This document shows positions 11,620-22,742 of a stretch of DNA of 64,000 nt, piece by piece. This DNA is from Glebionis coronaria. Taxonomy: Eukaryota; Streptophyta; Magnoliopsida; Asterales; Asteraceae. The number at the start of each line of letters is the position of its first letter. Positions within the stretch are counted from its first letter, which is position 1. The DNA lies in assembly GCA_025667525.1 (NCBI GenBank), contig CM046876.1, positions 530,884,538 through 530,948,537 of the forward strand. Reading direction: 5' to 3'. Below the pieces are notes generated by a model that saw only the letters and a program-made list of their open reading frames with translations, did no database searches and was not told the origin of the DNA. A program made the position numbers and the translations under genes.

Positions 11620-12338
11620 ATGGCTCAAGTTATACCACAAACCCTAGAATATAGGGGTGGCCAACTCAATGCTGCTCCTGTACTAGAGGTAGCCAACTTT
11701 ACAAATTAGAAGAAGAGGTTTCTTGTCCACATGGTTGGAATTGAACCTCAATTCCTTGGAATCATTGAAAATGGTCATTTTGTTCCCATGGTTGGGGACA
11801 ATAAAAAACCTGAAGTACAATGGACTGCTGATGAGAGAAAAGCTGCTAACCTTGATCAGCGTCTCAAAAGTCTCATCATGTCTGTACTCCCAGATGACCA
11901 AATGAATTCTGTTTTAAACTGAAAAACAGCCAAATCAACATGGGAGGACCTTATTCTTTACCATGAGGGACCCTCTGATGTAAAAGAAACCAGAATCATG
12001 GATTTAAAGCTTCAATACAACACCTTCAAGCACAAAGAAGCGGAAACCCTCACACAGACATTCACCAGATACAAAGCACTGATGAATGAACTAGTGAATG
12101 ATGGTGCTGAGCTTTCAAAACTTGAAACCAACACAGTTTTTGTTAATGCATTGCCAAAGAAGTGGCTCAGTTTTTGCCAAAAGAGCTTGAGAAATGCTAA
12201 TCACATTAAATATTGTGATCTAGCCTCTCTTTTTGGGAAAATAAAATATGAAGAAAACCTAGTTGATAGGATTTATGAAGGCTCAAGCAAGAGTAAAGCT
12301 GATGAGACTGCTTTTATACATAGTCTCATCGTCCAAAT
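11620..12338 (+). pseudogene. Sirevirus-like Gag, broken and 3'-truncated
   Basis: ATG at 11620 (MAQVIPQTLEYRGG) opens one frame with two in-frame stops, TAG at 11707-11709 (after VANFTN) and TGA at 11920-11922 (before KTAKSTWEDL). Diagnostic Gag segments are VGIEPQFLGII, QWTADERKAANLDQRL, DLKLQYNTFKHKEAETL, TFTRYKALMNELV and ALPKKWLSFCQ. Gag would form the cytoplasmic virus-like particle. The zinc knuckle is absent because similarity ends around AFIHSLIVQ at about 12338. The stop positions fit point mutations of Trp and Cys codons. The family assignment is from remembered Asteraceae Sirevirus Gag proteins. Confidence 0.75.
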
Positions 12339-12800
12339 CGGGCTTAAAATGCTTAAAATATCATTAAAATACCCCAAAATATGCTTGTGTTTGTTCATTG
12401 TGTATTTTAGGTACGGATATCGTGAATTCACCAAAAGATTACAAGAATCAAGCAAAAACGAACATGGGAAACAAAGCCGCACAAAGAACCAGACCCAAAC
12501 GACGAATTTCCAAAAATACCCTTGAAGTTTGAAGATTTGTCAAGATTGGTCCCTCAACTTTGGAAGGCTTGTCACTTTAAACCCTTGCAAAACTCTAAAA
12601 TTTCATTTGGGTCCTCAAAGTTTCAAGACATTACAAGTATAGCCCTTGAGGATTACCCTAATTACATTTATGGTCCTTATGGAAAGTTTGCAAAAGTAAA
12701 TGTGCCAAAAATGACAACTTGGTCAAAGAATTAACAAAGGATTTGGAGAAAAGCTGTTGATAACTTGATTTGCACAATTATTAGAAAGCAGGGGACTAAA
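12339..12800 (+). other. Left fragment of composite C, split by element A
   Basis: Non-coding sequence starting where F gag similarity ends. TSD evidence shows it was joined to 36579 before element A arrived. A TGCTTAAAATATC start at 12350 is a possible LTR 5' end, but no second copy is in the window to confirm it. Short ORFs here have no recognisable motifs. The last five bases, CTAAA (12796-12800), are the left target duplication of A. Confidence 0.45.
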
Positions 12801-13237
12801 TGTGACAACCCAAAATCGAGGTTATTGCTTAATCTTATTTTACGATTATTTTTGAAATTTTTGGATGAGTTTGAACGATATTTATTTTTGGAGGTTTAAG
12901 TTTAAACCGATGTTGGAAAGTCTATATTTAATATTTATTAAGTATAAGGAGTATTAGCAAGCGTGATGTCGATGGATGCCAAATGTTTTACGTTTTATTG
13001 TCGGTTGTTCGATTTTTGTCATTTTTGAGGTTTTATTTTAAATGACGTGTTAAGTCGAGACGAGAGTCGATATTATTATTTTTGAGGTACGTATTAAATT
13101 TTTAAAAGTATCTTTATGAAACCCGAGCCCCGTAAATATTTTGAAAATTGACTAATAGTTATTCCCCTCATTTTAGCTAACTATTTACATTTTTAGCCAC
13201 AACTATTGCTAAAATGCAACTTTGATCCCTACCCCAC

Positions 13238-13247
13238 TATATATAAA
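13238..13247 (+). promoter_or_regulatory. TATA box in 5' LTR of element A
   Basis: TATATATAAA, about 440 bp into the LTR, is followed within 80 bp by a CT microsatellite typical of plant 5' leaders. The same box is at 22103-22112 in the 3' LTR. It implies a very long R/U5 of about 2.1 kb. Confidence 0.65.
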
Positions 13248-14490
13248 CCACAAACAAACACACACACTTCCATTTTTCATTTAAAAATTTTACCCACCAC
13301 CTCTCTCTCTCTCTTCTTTTGCGGTAACATCACCACCATCCCCAAACTCTTACAATTTTAATTTTAACTCAAGTTTTATGATGATTTGAGCTAAACCAAG
13401 CATAGACCCTATCTTATAATTGCATAAGGATCACATTGGTGTAAGAATTTTACACATGCAAGCACATTTTTTTTTCTTGAAGTTGGTAGGTAGGAGCTAT
13501 GATCATGCATGGCATTTTTATGATGATCCATGGTGATTCTTGCTATAATCTTTGTTAAAAACTTTATTTTGATCTTAAGATTTTTATTTTGATTATGATT
13601 TTGATGTTATGGTTGATTTATGATGATATTAGGTTATAGGAATGATCATTTTTGTGGTTGGTTTTTATCAAAAAGTTGATTTCGTACAAGATTTTTATAG
13701 TCATTTTATAACAGTAAGTAAAGTGTAAAATCCGAATTTTTATGTTTTGAAAATGGCTTAACTTATAGCCTAGGGTTGTAGATATTTTTCTTAGCTTCGA
13801 TTTGATATAAGGTAGAGCTTCTAGCTCTAAACGAGCGCGAAGTTATGATGTTTTGAATGATCGTGTACCGGGTGACGAGTATCGGCACTACAAATAGTTG
13901 TTGTCGATATTTGGATCGAATCTCGGGGACTCTAAATGGATGTTTTGTAAAATGTAACCTACTTATAATGAGGTGTTTATTTTATAGGTTGAGTTTACTT
14001 TAAAACCCGAGTGTCGGTTTTATAAACGGAGTCGTTTAAATAAGTTAAAACGGTTGTATGAATAATTAACGTAAATCTGTCCGGATTTTGTAGTTTGAAA
14101 ATGAGTCGTTAAAGTATTTTAAAAGTAATTTAATTTGATAAACTTGTAATAGGACTTTCTATATATAGTAAGTTAGTTTATCGAGTCGTTTCATAAACGC
14201 TTGACGAGTTTAAAAGGGGTAAATAAGCTAGTACATGTAGTATGTACTGACGGACTTTGTTAAAAGTATAAAATGGTAAAGTAAAAGTGTAGTAAAGTAT
14301 AATGAAGTTATTTATATTGTTTTCTCTCGAGTTTATTGTGACTCTATGAGTTTGAGTTTGATATTGTTATGTATGATTTATTTCTCGAGTCATTATTAAT
14401 GAACGCGCCTTATTTGATAGGTAGCGGTTCTCGTGTTTGAAAGGCATCCATTATCATCGACGACCATCTCGCTAGATCTCTTATACTAAG

Positions 14491-15064
14491 GTGAGTCTAT
14501 AGCCTCGCTTTCTACTTGTTTTAATGATTTTAATACCCGCGAGGGGGATACATGCTATTTGAAAATAAAGGAACACAAGTCATGAGTAATAGTTGCCTAA
14601 AGTTGATTTCATTGTATTGAGTAACTTGTTGCTAAAGACCCTAAATTCATGAGCCGTTAACTATCTTCTAACTTGATGTTGTGAGTCGGGAATAGCCGCT
14701 TATTCTAATGATAGTACTATTGGGTTGACCACCCTATCTGAGACCAGGGCATTACGTTGAGTAACCCGCTGGGAAGGATAATTTTACGTAAATAAGATTG
14801 TGGTATTCTAGCAACTGATACCCTAGAGGGGCAATGGTTTTATTCTAGTCATGCCGGCATTTGGCGTGAGTGACTATTTGGTTAAGGGTTCGGTGTAATG
14901 AGCTTAAATATAATGTTTGTTTATTACTGCCTGGAATATAGATTGTGTGTATGACAATTCTATAAATGATTATGATTGATTTTCTTCTTGTGTTCAAATG
15001 TGATTTGATAAATCTATAGATTCGCTCAACATTATTGTTGACTCGTTTTATGCATGTATTTCAG
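14491..15064 (+). other. Putative LTR-internal intron, element A
   Basis: Donor AAG|GTGAGT and acceptor TATTTCAG|GTA define a 574-nt segment inside the 5' LTR, downstream of the TATA box. The 3' LTR copy keeps both sites (35630-36214, 585 nt). The donor is followed by a block conserved also in elements B and D (TATAGCCTCGC, then CCCGCGAGGGGGATAC). Splicing is inferred, not shown. Confidence 0.5.
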
Positions 15065-15426
15065 GTAATAGGAAGTGACGGAGCATGGAGCTTTGCTGTG
15101 GAGGTTGTGGCTTGGCTTTTGGAAGAATGTTGGTCTAAACTGTTTCTACCTTTTAATGTTGAACAATTTACTTTATGTTGATGTACTGTACTAAACTTGC
15201 TGGTTGTTGGTCGAGATTCATGGGGACAAAACGCTTTACTCTGGTGTCGTGTCAGTACACTTATGGGTTGAAATTTATGTTTTAGACCATTTATGAAAAT
15301 CTTGTTTTTATTTATGTGTAAACGTCTCACTTTTGAGTCGTTCAATATACCTTGTGTGATGATGCTTGTGTCTAGCACCCAATTGTGTATTTCCGCTGCG
15401 CAGTGTAAATTAGGGGTGTTATAGAT

Positions 15427-15438
15427 TGGTATCAGAGC
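15427..15438 (+). other. Primer-binding site, element A
   Basis: TGGTATCAGAGC, complementary to initiator Met tRNA, three bases after the 5' LTR end. Confidence 0.9.
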
Positions 15439-15827
15439 TGCAAGTTATAGAGAACTGGGTCGATTTTGAAAATTGTCCTAAACTATAACTTTGGTGTCGA
15501 AAGTATTTATTCTTCAAAAGAACACAACTCCTCTGCAACGCTCCGGTAAGATCCTTTTAGTTTTGTTTTGCATTATAGATGTATCCCTCATAACTGAAAT
15601 GATTTCCCGAGTATTTATTAAGTAAATACTACGATATTGTATTGGAATTATTGAAAGTACGCTGAGTGCTTGTCAGTATCATATTTTTTTTTCGAGCATT
15701 GCATAAACATCATTTTCATTGTGTTGCATAGCATGGATAATGTATGACATTTGCATGAGCATTGCATACTAATTATTATTTTATTAGCGATGAACTTAAG
15801 TATCCTTAACCCTTATAATCGTAGAAA

Positions 15828-16664
15828 ATGGCTGGTTTACCTCGTGAGGATGGATGGATTGATATGACTAATGTAGTGGATGGTGAGGAAGTAGATAACT
15901 TTGGTGCTAGTGACGATGAGGAGCCTTTTGAGTTTTTAGATGATGGGATTCCACTTACTGCAGTTGGTCAGACAGAGCCTGAGTTGATACAAGGTAGTTA
16001 TGTTCCAAGGGTTAATGTTGTGCCACAGACTGTTCCAGATTGTCAGTGACCTGTTGTTCATTCTTCGACTCCTACTTGTGAAGCTTATATTAGTAGTTTG
16101 CCTGGGATTGCATTTGCTAGGGGTGATGTTCCTGTTGAGTCGAGTAGTGCTCGATCTATGCATGATGGTATTCCTAAGGTTTATTGTCCAGGTCCTAGGT
16201 CTTATGATGATATTTTCTGGTTTCTTAAGAAATTTGATAGGTATTTGTTTGAGAGGTATTTGGTTGAGACTCGTGTGATTAGGAGGTTTGAGCAGAATGA
16301 GAAAAAGTTTGACAGGTTTGTTGGTAGTGTGAGGAGGTCAGAGTTTGTTAAGGCAAGGGAAATGGATGAGGTTGTTAGATTAAGATCTATGGTGTTGAAT
16401 TTGAGTGGGCAAGTTGAAAGGTTATGTAGGGAGCAAGAAAGGAATGCTAGGTTGAATGCGTGGGATTTGCCGATGAGATCTTTTCCTAGTCGAGGTGTTG
16501 TGATTCGTGATGTGCCGAATCAGGTTGAAGCTCAAGTGTTGGTGAAGCCAAGTGAGGGAAGTAGTCGTAAGGGGAAGGAAAAAGTGGAGGAAGATTCTGA
16601 GGATGATGATAGCAGCAGTGATGACGAGCCGATGTACAAGAAGCTGCGGGGATCTGATGTTTAG
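15828..16664 (+). pseudogene. Extra ORF of element A upstream of gag (unknown function)
   Basis: One frame of 278 codons starts at ATG 15828 (MAGLPREDGW) and ends at 16664, broken by a single TGA at 16047-16049. It lies between the PBS and gag, about 400 nt before the gag ATG. The N-terminal third is acidic (DDEEPFEFLDDG). The middle (about 120-200) is helical and charged, with RVIRRFEQNEKKFDRFVG and VVRLRSMVLNLSGQVERL giving a likely coiled coil. The C-terminus is an acidic serine tract followed by KKLRGSDV. No zinc knuckle, protease or known domain is visible. Codon and base use resemble the adjoining gag, and one stop over 278 codons implies it was under constraint until recently. I do not recognise it and assign no function; an accessory or structural protein of the element is the natural guess. 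Confidence 0.65.
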
Positions 16665-17062
16665 TTCTCTTATGTTGTTGTTTTTATTTAGCCTTGTTGT
16701 AATAGAACTTATGTAGACTCGTACTCTAATTTGTGATGAAACTTAATGACTTTAAGTTGTTGTGATGAAGGATTGTAGTGACATTACTTGTCACAATTTT
16801 GTGGAGATTTTCCAAAGGAATCCAAAATTACCTTCATGACTTATGATTTGTCTTATTAGTTCTTTTGTGTGATTGGTTAATGATTCATTGTGAATTGTGT
16901 TGTTGGTGCATGTAGTATCCATGTTACATATTTATAAAGAAATCCTTCTTCTTATCTTGATATGAATACTTACTTGTTCTTTTTCTGTTATGGTGACAGG
17001 AAGGAGTTGGGAGGCATTTTTCTGACTTTACTAAATTGTTGTTTGGTTAGTTTCCTGTAAAC
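16665..17062 (+). other. Spacer between extra ORF and gag, element A
   Basis: About 400 nt, T-rich, without an ORF. It contains TTCTGTTATGGTGACAG|G at about 16984-17000, which resembles a weak 3' splice acceptor, so gag could be expressed from a spliced message. That is speculation. Confidence 0.35.
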
Positions 17063-18253
17063 ATGCCGCCTAAATTGACGACTGCTACTGTTAATATCAT
17101 GATTGAGCAAGCTATTGCTAGAGCTTTAGAAGCTGAACGTGCTGCGAGGAACCAAGAGGCTGAGAATAGGAATGCTGCTGGTCAGGTTGGAGGGAATGTT
17201 GAAAATCAGGTTGGAGGAAATGCTGATGAGCAAGCAGAAGGAAATGTTGCGGGACAAGTTGGAGGTAATGCTGCTGTTCAGCAGGTTCAGAAGGAATGTT
17301 CTTATGCTAGTTTCATGAAATGTGGACCTACCCAATTTCGTGGTACTGGTGGTGCATTGGAATTAAGGAGGTGGATTGAGAAGATCGAAAGTACTTTTGA
17401 AATTAGTGGATGTTCAGAAGCTAGTAAGGTGAAATTTGCTGCAGCTACTTTTTAGGATGATGCATTGAGTTGGTGGAATAGTCAAGTAGCTACTGTGGGG
17501 TTGGTTGAAGCTAATGCTAGAACATGGACTGTGACCAAGGGACTGTTGACTGCTAAGTTTTTTCCTGAGGAAGAGTTAGGTCAGTTGGAAGATGAATTGA
17601 GGCATTTGGTGCTGAGGAACAATGATATTGTAGCTTATACGAGGAGGTTTTCTGATTTATGTTTGTTGTGTCCTGATGCGTTTGCTGATGACCGTAAGAA
17701 GATGAAGCAGTATATTAGGGGTTTATCTAGTAATATCAAGGGAGAAACTACTTCGTCGAAACCCAAGTCATTTGATGAAGCTGTTCAAATGGCTCATGCT
17801 TTAATGGATGTAAAGCTGCAGGATCGAAAGGATAGTATTGCTGAAGGGAATAAGAGAAAGTGGGAAGCTGCACACTCAAGCCAAGGGCAGAATCGAGGTG
17901 GTTATCGTAATAACAATAACCAAGGACCAAATAGGAATCAGCAATACAATTTGAGAAGGAATGATGGTGTTCGTGCTGCCACAGGAAATCAAGGTAACAA
18001 GGTGAATCCGAAGTGTGGTCGGTGTAATCTGTATCATATTGGAAATTGTCCACCTGCTTGCAACAAGTGTGGGAAGGCCGGACATAAGATGGCAGATTGT
18101 AGAAATAAGGGTGTAGCCACTGGGGCCAATGCTGTTAAGGTAGTTTTCTGTTCTGGATGTGGAGGCCGTGGACATAAGCAAGGGAACTGTCCGAGGGTTG
18201 GCATACGACAGGGAGGCAATGTTGCTGCGGTTGCTGCTGGGATTGCTGCTCCA
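17063..18253 (+). pseudogene. Gag of element A (one internal stop)
   Basis: ATG 17063 opens MPPKLTTATVN, then a Gly-Asn-rich repeat segment (several VGGN units, residues about 35-80). The retrotransposon Gag core follows: PTQFRGTGGALELRRWIEKI, ALSWWN, FFPEEELGQLEDELRHL, DLCLLCPDAFADDRKKMKQY. Three cysteine knuckles sit at the end: CGRCNLYHIGNC (18013 on), CNKCGKAGHKMADC and CSGCGGRGHKQGNC; the last two are standard CCHC. Gag packages the element RNA. TAG at 17453-17455, just before the DDALSWW motif, interrupts it and fits a C-to-T change in a Gln codon. The frame is otherwise continuous with protease. Confidence 0.88.
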
Positions 18254-20138
18254 GCCTATGTCGTGGGAGATGCTGACAAACCTCAAGGGCCGAACGTGGT
18301 GACTGGTACGTTCTTACTTGATGCTTGTTATGCTAGTGTGTTATTTGATTCTGGATCCGATAGAAGTTTCGTAGATGTTAGATTCAGTCAGCTATTGGAT
18401 AGATAACCAGTGAGATTGACAACTAGTTATAATGTGGAGTTAGCTGATGGTAAGGTTGTAAGCACTAGTTCTATAGTGAAAGGTTGTTCCTTGAAGTTAG
18501 GTAATTATGTGTTTAGTATTGATTTGATGCCCATAGAGTTAGGATCTTTTGACGTGATTGTTGGAATGGACTGGTTAGTTGGTAATGGTGCAGTAATTGT
18601 TTGTGGAGAAAGATTAGTTCAGAAACCGCTAAGGAATAGGGTATTAACTGTGAAAGGTGATGAATGTACGTCTCGTTTGAGAGTTGTTTCTGGTTTAAAT
18701 ATGATGAGGTATATAGGAGCAGGTTGTGATGTGTTTCTTGCACAGATAAGTAATGATGGTATGAATGAAAGGAAATTGGAGGATGTTCCTGTGATGAGAG
18801 AGTATCCTGAGGTTTTCCCTAAGGAATTGCCAGGATTACCGCCGCATCATGAAGTGGAGTTTCGTATTGTTAGTTCCGGGTGCTGCGCCTCTTGCTCGTG
18901 CATCGTATCGTTTAGCTCCATCTGAGATGAAAGAATTATCTGATCAATTGAAGGAATTGATGGATAAGGGATTTATCAGACCGAGTTCGTCGTCATGGGG
19001 TGCGCCTGTTTTGTTTGTTAGGAAGAAAGATGGTTCTTTTAGAATGTGTATTGATTACAGAGAGCTTAACAAACTGACTGTCAAGAATCGGTATCCACTA
19101 CCGAGGATTGATGATTTGTTCGATCAGTTGCAAGGATCAAGTGTATACTCGAAGATCGATTTGAGGTCTGGGTATCATCAACTGAGAGTTAGGGAATAAG
19201 ATATTCCTATAACAGCTTTCCGTACTCAATATGGACATTTTGAATTTCAAGTGATGCCTTTTGGATTAACAAATGCGCCTGCTGTATTTATGGATTTGAT
19301 GAATCGTGTATGTAAGCCGTATTTGGATGAGTTTGTTATCGTATTCATTGATGATATTATCGTTTACTCCAAGAGTGAAGAGGAACATGAGAAGCATTTG
19401 AGAACAATTTTGGAATTGTTGAAGAAGGAGAAGCTGTATGCGAAATTCTCTAAGTGTGAATTTTGGTTGAAATCAGTGCAATTTTAGGGGCACGTGATTG
19501 ATAGTGAAGGTGTTCGTGTGGATCCTGTTAAGATTGAGGCAATTAAGGATTGGTCAGTGCCGAAGACGCCGACTGAAGTTCGCCAATTTCTTGGTTTGGC
19601 TGGGTATTATAGAAGGTTTATTGAGAAGTTTTCGGTAATTGCTAAGCCGTTGACTAAGCTTACAGAAAAGAATCGAGTGTTTGAATGGGGATTGGAAGAG
19701 GAATCTGCATTTAGTATGTTGAAGGATAAGTTGTGTTCTGCGCCGATATTGTCTTTGCCAGAAGGATCTGAGGATTTTGTAGTGTACTGTGACACGTCTC
19801 ATAAAGGATTTGGAGCTGTATGATGCAAAGGGAGAAAGTAATAGCGTATGCATCGAGACAATTAAGGAAGCATGAAGAGAATTACACTACGCATGATTTA
19901 GAACTTGGGGCTGTTATTTTTGCATTAAAGTTGTGGAGACACTACTTGTATGGAACCAAGTGTGTGATTTTCACTGATCATAAGAGTTTGCAGTATATTT
20001 TGGATCAAAAGGAATTGAATATGAGGCAAAGGAGATGGGTTGAGTTGCTGAGTGATTATGACTGCGAGATTCGTTACCATCCTGGTAAAGCGAATGTGGT
20101 AGCTGATGCACTTAGTAGAAAGGAAAGAGATAAGTCTA
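18254..20138 (+). pseudogene. Protease, reverse transcriptase and RNase H of element A (broken)
   Basis: Protease: VLFDSGSDRSFVD (Asp near 18347) with a second half VIVGMDWL. A TAA at 18404-18406 cuts it. A small deletion near 18870, in the linker EVEFRI before [17 protein letters not shown], shifts frame by +1. [61 protein letters not shown], with the catalytic FIDD intact at 19344-19355. Stops lie at 19197-19199 (TAA) and 19485-19487 (TAG). A one-base deletion at about 19821 shifts frame just before the RNase H motif IAYASRQL; RNase H motifs [12 protein letters not shown] and VVADALSRK follow. These enzymes process the polyprotein and make cDNA. The active sites survive but no full-length product is possible. 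Confidence 0.9.
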
Positions 20139-21631
20139 TAAGAGTTAGAGCTTTGACGATGTTGGAAAGTGTTGATTTGACAGAAGCGATATCGAAAGCC
20201 CAAACTAATGGTTTGAAGGAAGAGAACATTGAGGCAGAAAATTTGGGTAGAATGTTGAAACCTTTGTTTGAAGTAAGGCCAAATGGATTGAGGTATTTTG
20301 AGAATAGGATTTGGTTACCGTTGTATCCGTCTGAGGAAGATTCGTTAGGGGTGCGAGATTTGGTGATGAATGAATCTCATAAGTCGAAGTATTCAATACA
20401 TCCTGGATCGGACAAGATGTATCAAGATCTTAAGAAAGTTTATTGGTGGCCGAATATGAAGGCAGATATAGCACAGTATGTTAATAAGTGTTTAACTTGT
20501 GCGAAGGTGAAGACTGAACATAAGAAACCGTCTGGATTATTAGTGCAACCTGAGATTCCTGAGTGGAAATGGGAGAAGATTACTATGGATTTTATGACAG
20601 GTTTTCCAAGGACTGCAAATGGTAGTGATATGATATGGGTGATAGTAGATAGATTGACTAAGTCTGCACACTTTTTGCCAATGAAGAAGACAGATAGTAT
20701 GGAGAGGTTAACAACAGTGTATGTGAAGGAGATTGTTTGTCGACATGGTGTGCCTTTGTCGATAATTTCTGATCGTGATAGTAGGTTTACTTCAGAATTT
20801 TGGAAGTCTTTGCAGAAAGCGATGGGAACGGAGTTATGTTTGAGTACAACATATCATCCGGAAACTGATGGACAAAGTGAGAGAACGATTCAAACGTTAG
20901 AGGATATGCTTCGTGCATGTGTGATTGATTTTGGAAATGGTTGGGATAAGCATTTGCCATTGGTTGAATTTTCGTACAATAATAGTTATCATGCAAGTAT
21001 TAAAGCCGCTCTATTTGAAGCTTTGTATGGACGTAAGTGTAGATCTCCAGTGTGTTGGAGTGAGGTAGGAGAAAGTCAATTGACTGGGCCTGAAATGATA
21101 TGTGAGACGACTGAAAAGATTGTGCAAATTAAGAAGCGTTTGTTATCTGCCAGAAGTAGACAAAAGAGTTATGCTGATAACAGAAGGAAACCGTTGGAGT
21201 TTGAAGTAGGAGACATGGTTATGTTGAAAGTATCTCCATGGAAAGGAGTAATTCGTTTTTGAAAGAGAGGAAAATTGAGCCCAAGATATATTGGACCATT
21301 TAAGATTATCCAAAGGATTGGATTGGTGGCTTATAAGTTAGAATTGCCTGATGAGCTTAAGGCTATTCATAATACTTTTCATGTGTCTAATCTGAAGAAG
21401 TGTTTAGCTGAAAGGGATGTGGTGATTCCATTGGAGGAAATTCAACTTGATGATAAGTTGCATTTTATAGAGGAACCTGTAGAGATAATGGATAGGGAAG
21501 TTAAGAAGTTGAAGCATAGTAGAATTCCGATTGTGAAGGTGAGATGGAACTCTAGACGTGGGCCAGAGTTTACGTGGGAACGTGAGGATTTCTTTAAGGA
21601 CAAGTATCCTCATTTGTTTAGGAAGGATTAA
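20139..21631 (+). pseudogene. Integrase with C-terminal chromodomain, element A
   Basis: The frame opened at about 19820 continues through an HHCC zinc-binding domain ([20 protein letters not shown], then CLTCAKVK). The catalytic core is complete, with [18 protein letters not shown] and DGQSERT, giving D, D-35-E spacing. [17 protein letters not shown] leads to a TGA at 21260-21262, after which the frame resumes as [13 protein letters not shown]. The last 50 residues, [20 protein letters not shown] to [15 protein letters not shown], form a group II chromodomain, which in chromoviruses steers integration by binding chromatin. The stop at 21665-side is a normal end (21629-21631), just before the polypurine tract. 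Confidence 0.92.
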
Positions 21632-21654
21632 GCGCCGCGGACGTCGCTTCTTTT

Positions 21655-21666
21655 AAGAAGGGGGGA
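21655..21666 (+). other. Polypurine tract of element A
   Basis: AAGAAGGGGGGA immediately precedes the 3' LTR start TGTGACAAACC and would prime plus-strand synthesis. Confidence 0.85.
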
Positions 21667-22163
21667 TGTGACAAACCCAAATTGAGGTCATTGCTTAATC
21701 TTATTTTACGATTATTTTTGAAATTTTTGGATGAGTTTGAACGATATTTATTTTTGGAGGTTTAAGTTTAAACCGATGTTGGAAGTCTATATTTAATATT
21801 TATTAAGTATAAGGAGTATTAGCAAGCGTGATGTCGATGGATGCCAACTATTTTACATTTTATTATCGGTTGTTCAATTTTTGTCATTTTTGAGGTTTTA
21901 TTTTAAATGACGTGTTAAGTCGAGACGAGAGTCGATATTATTATTTTTGAGGTACGTTTTAAATTTTTAAAAGTATCATTATGAAACCCGAGCCCCGTAA
22001 ATATTTTGAAAATTGACTAATAGTTATTTCCCGCTTTTTAGCTAACTATTTACATTTTTAGCCACAACTATTGCTAAAATGCAACTTTGGTCCCTACCCC
22101 ACTATATATAAACCACAAACAAACACACACACTTCCATTTTTCATTTAAAATTTTTACCCACC

Positions 22164-22206
<43 letters not shown>

Positions 22207-22742
22207 TTTGCGGTAACATCACCACCATCCCCAAACACTTATAATTTTAATTTTAACTCAAGTTTTATGATGATTTGAGCTAAACCAAGCATAGACCCTA
22301 TCTTATAATTTCATAAGGATCACATTGGTGTAAGAATTTTACACATGCAAGCACATTTTTTTTTCTTGAAGTTGGTAGGTAGGAGCTATGATCATGCATG
22401 GCATTTTTATGATGATCCATGGTGATTCTTGCTAAAATCTTTGTTAAAAACTTTATTTTGATCTTAAGATTTTTATTTTGATTATGATTTTGATGTTATG
22501 GTTGATGTATGATGATATTAGGGTATAGAAATGATCATTGTTGTGGTTGGTTTTTATCAAAAAAGTTGATTTTGTACAAGATTTTTATAGTCATTTTATA
22601 ATAGTAAGTAAAGTGTAAAATCCGAATTTTTATGTTTTGAAAATGGCTTAACTTATAGCCTAGGTTGTATATAATTTTCTTAGCTTTGATTTGATATAAG
22701 ATAGAGCTTCTAGCTCTAAATGAGCGCGAAGTTATGATGTTT
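21667..22742 (+). repeat. 3' LTR of element A, left part
   Basis: First 1076 bp of the 3' LTR, closely matching 12801 onward. The (CT) tract at 22165-22202 is much longer than in the 5' LTR. It ends in TGTTT (22738-22742), the left target duplication of B. Confidence 0.93.

Larger units (their letters stand above)
10627..12338 (+). mobile_element. Element F: 5' part of a Sirevirus-like Ty1/copia element
   Basis: A 912-bp LTR, an initiator-Met PBS and a gag frame lie in order. The gag similarity stops near 12338, where unrelated sequence (C) begins. No protease, integrase or RT of this copy is present, so F was either split by C with its remainder beyond the window, or truncated. Confidence 0.7.
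12801..15423 (+). repeat. 5' LTR of element A
   Basis: 2623 bp, beginning TGTGACAACCC and ending GGGTGTTATA three bases before the PBS. The matching 3' copy is at 21667-22742 plus 34987-36573. A TATA box lies at 13238-13247, followed by a pyrimidine-rich (CT) tract at 13311-13324. A consensus splice donor AAG|GTGAGT (14490|14491) and acceptor TTTCAG (ending 15064) lie downstream of the TATA box. Confidence 0.93.

Noticed and set aside
15061..15378. A 105-codon minus-strand ORF in the LTR of A, repeated almost unchanged at 36211-36528
   Set aside because: The two copies are the two LTRs of one element, so similarity is due to duplication at insertion and not to selection. It has no family motif and lies antisense to the element.
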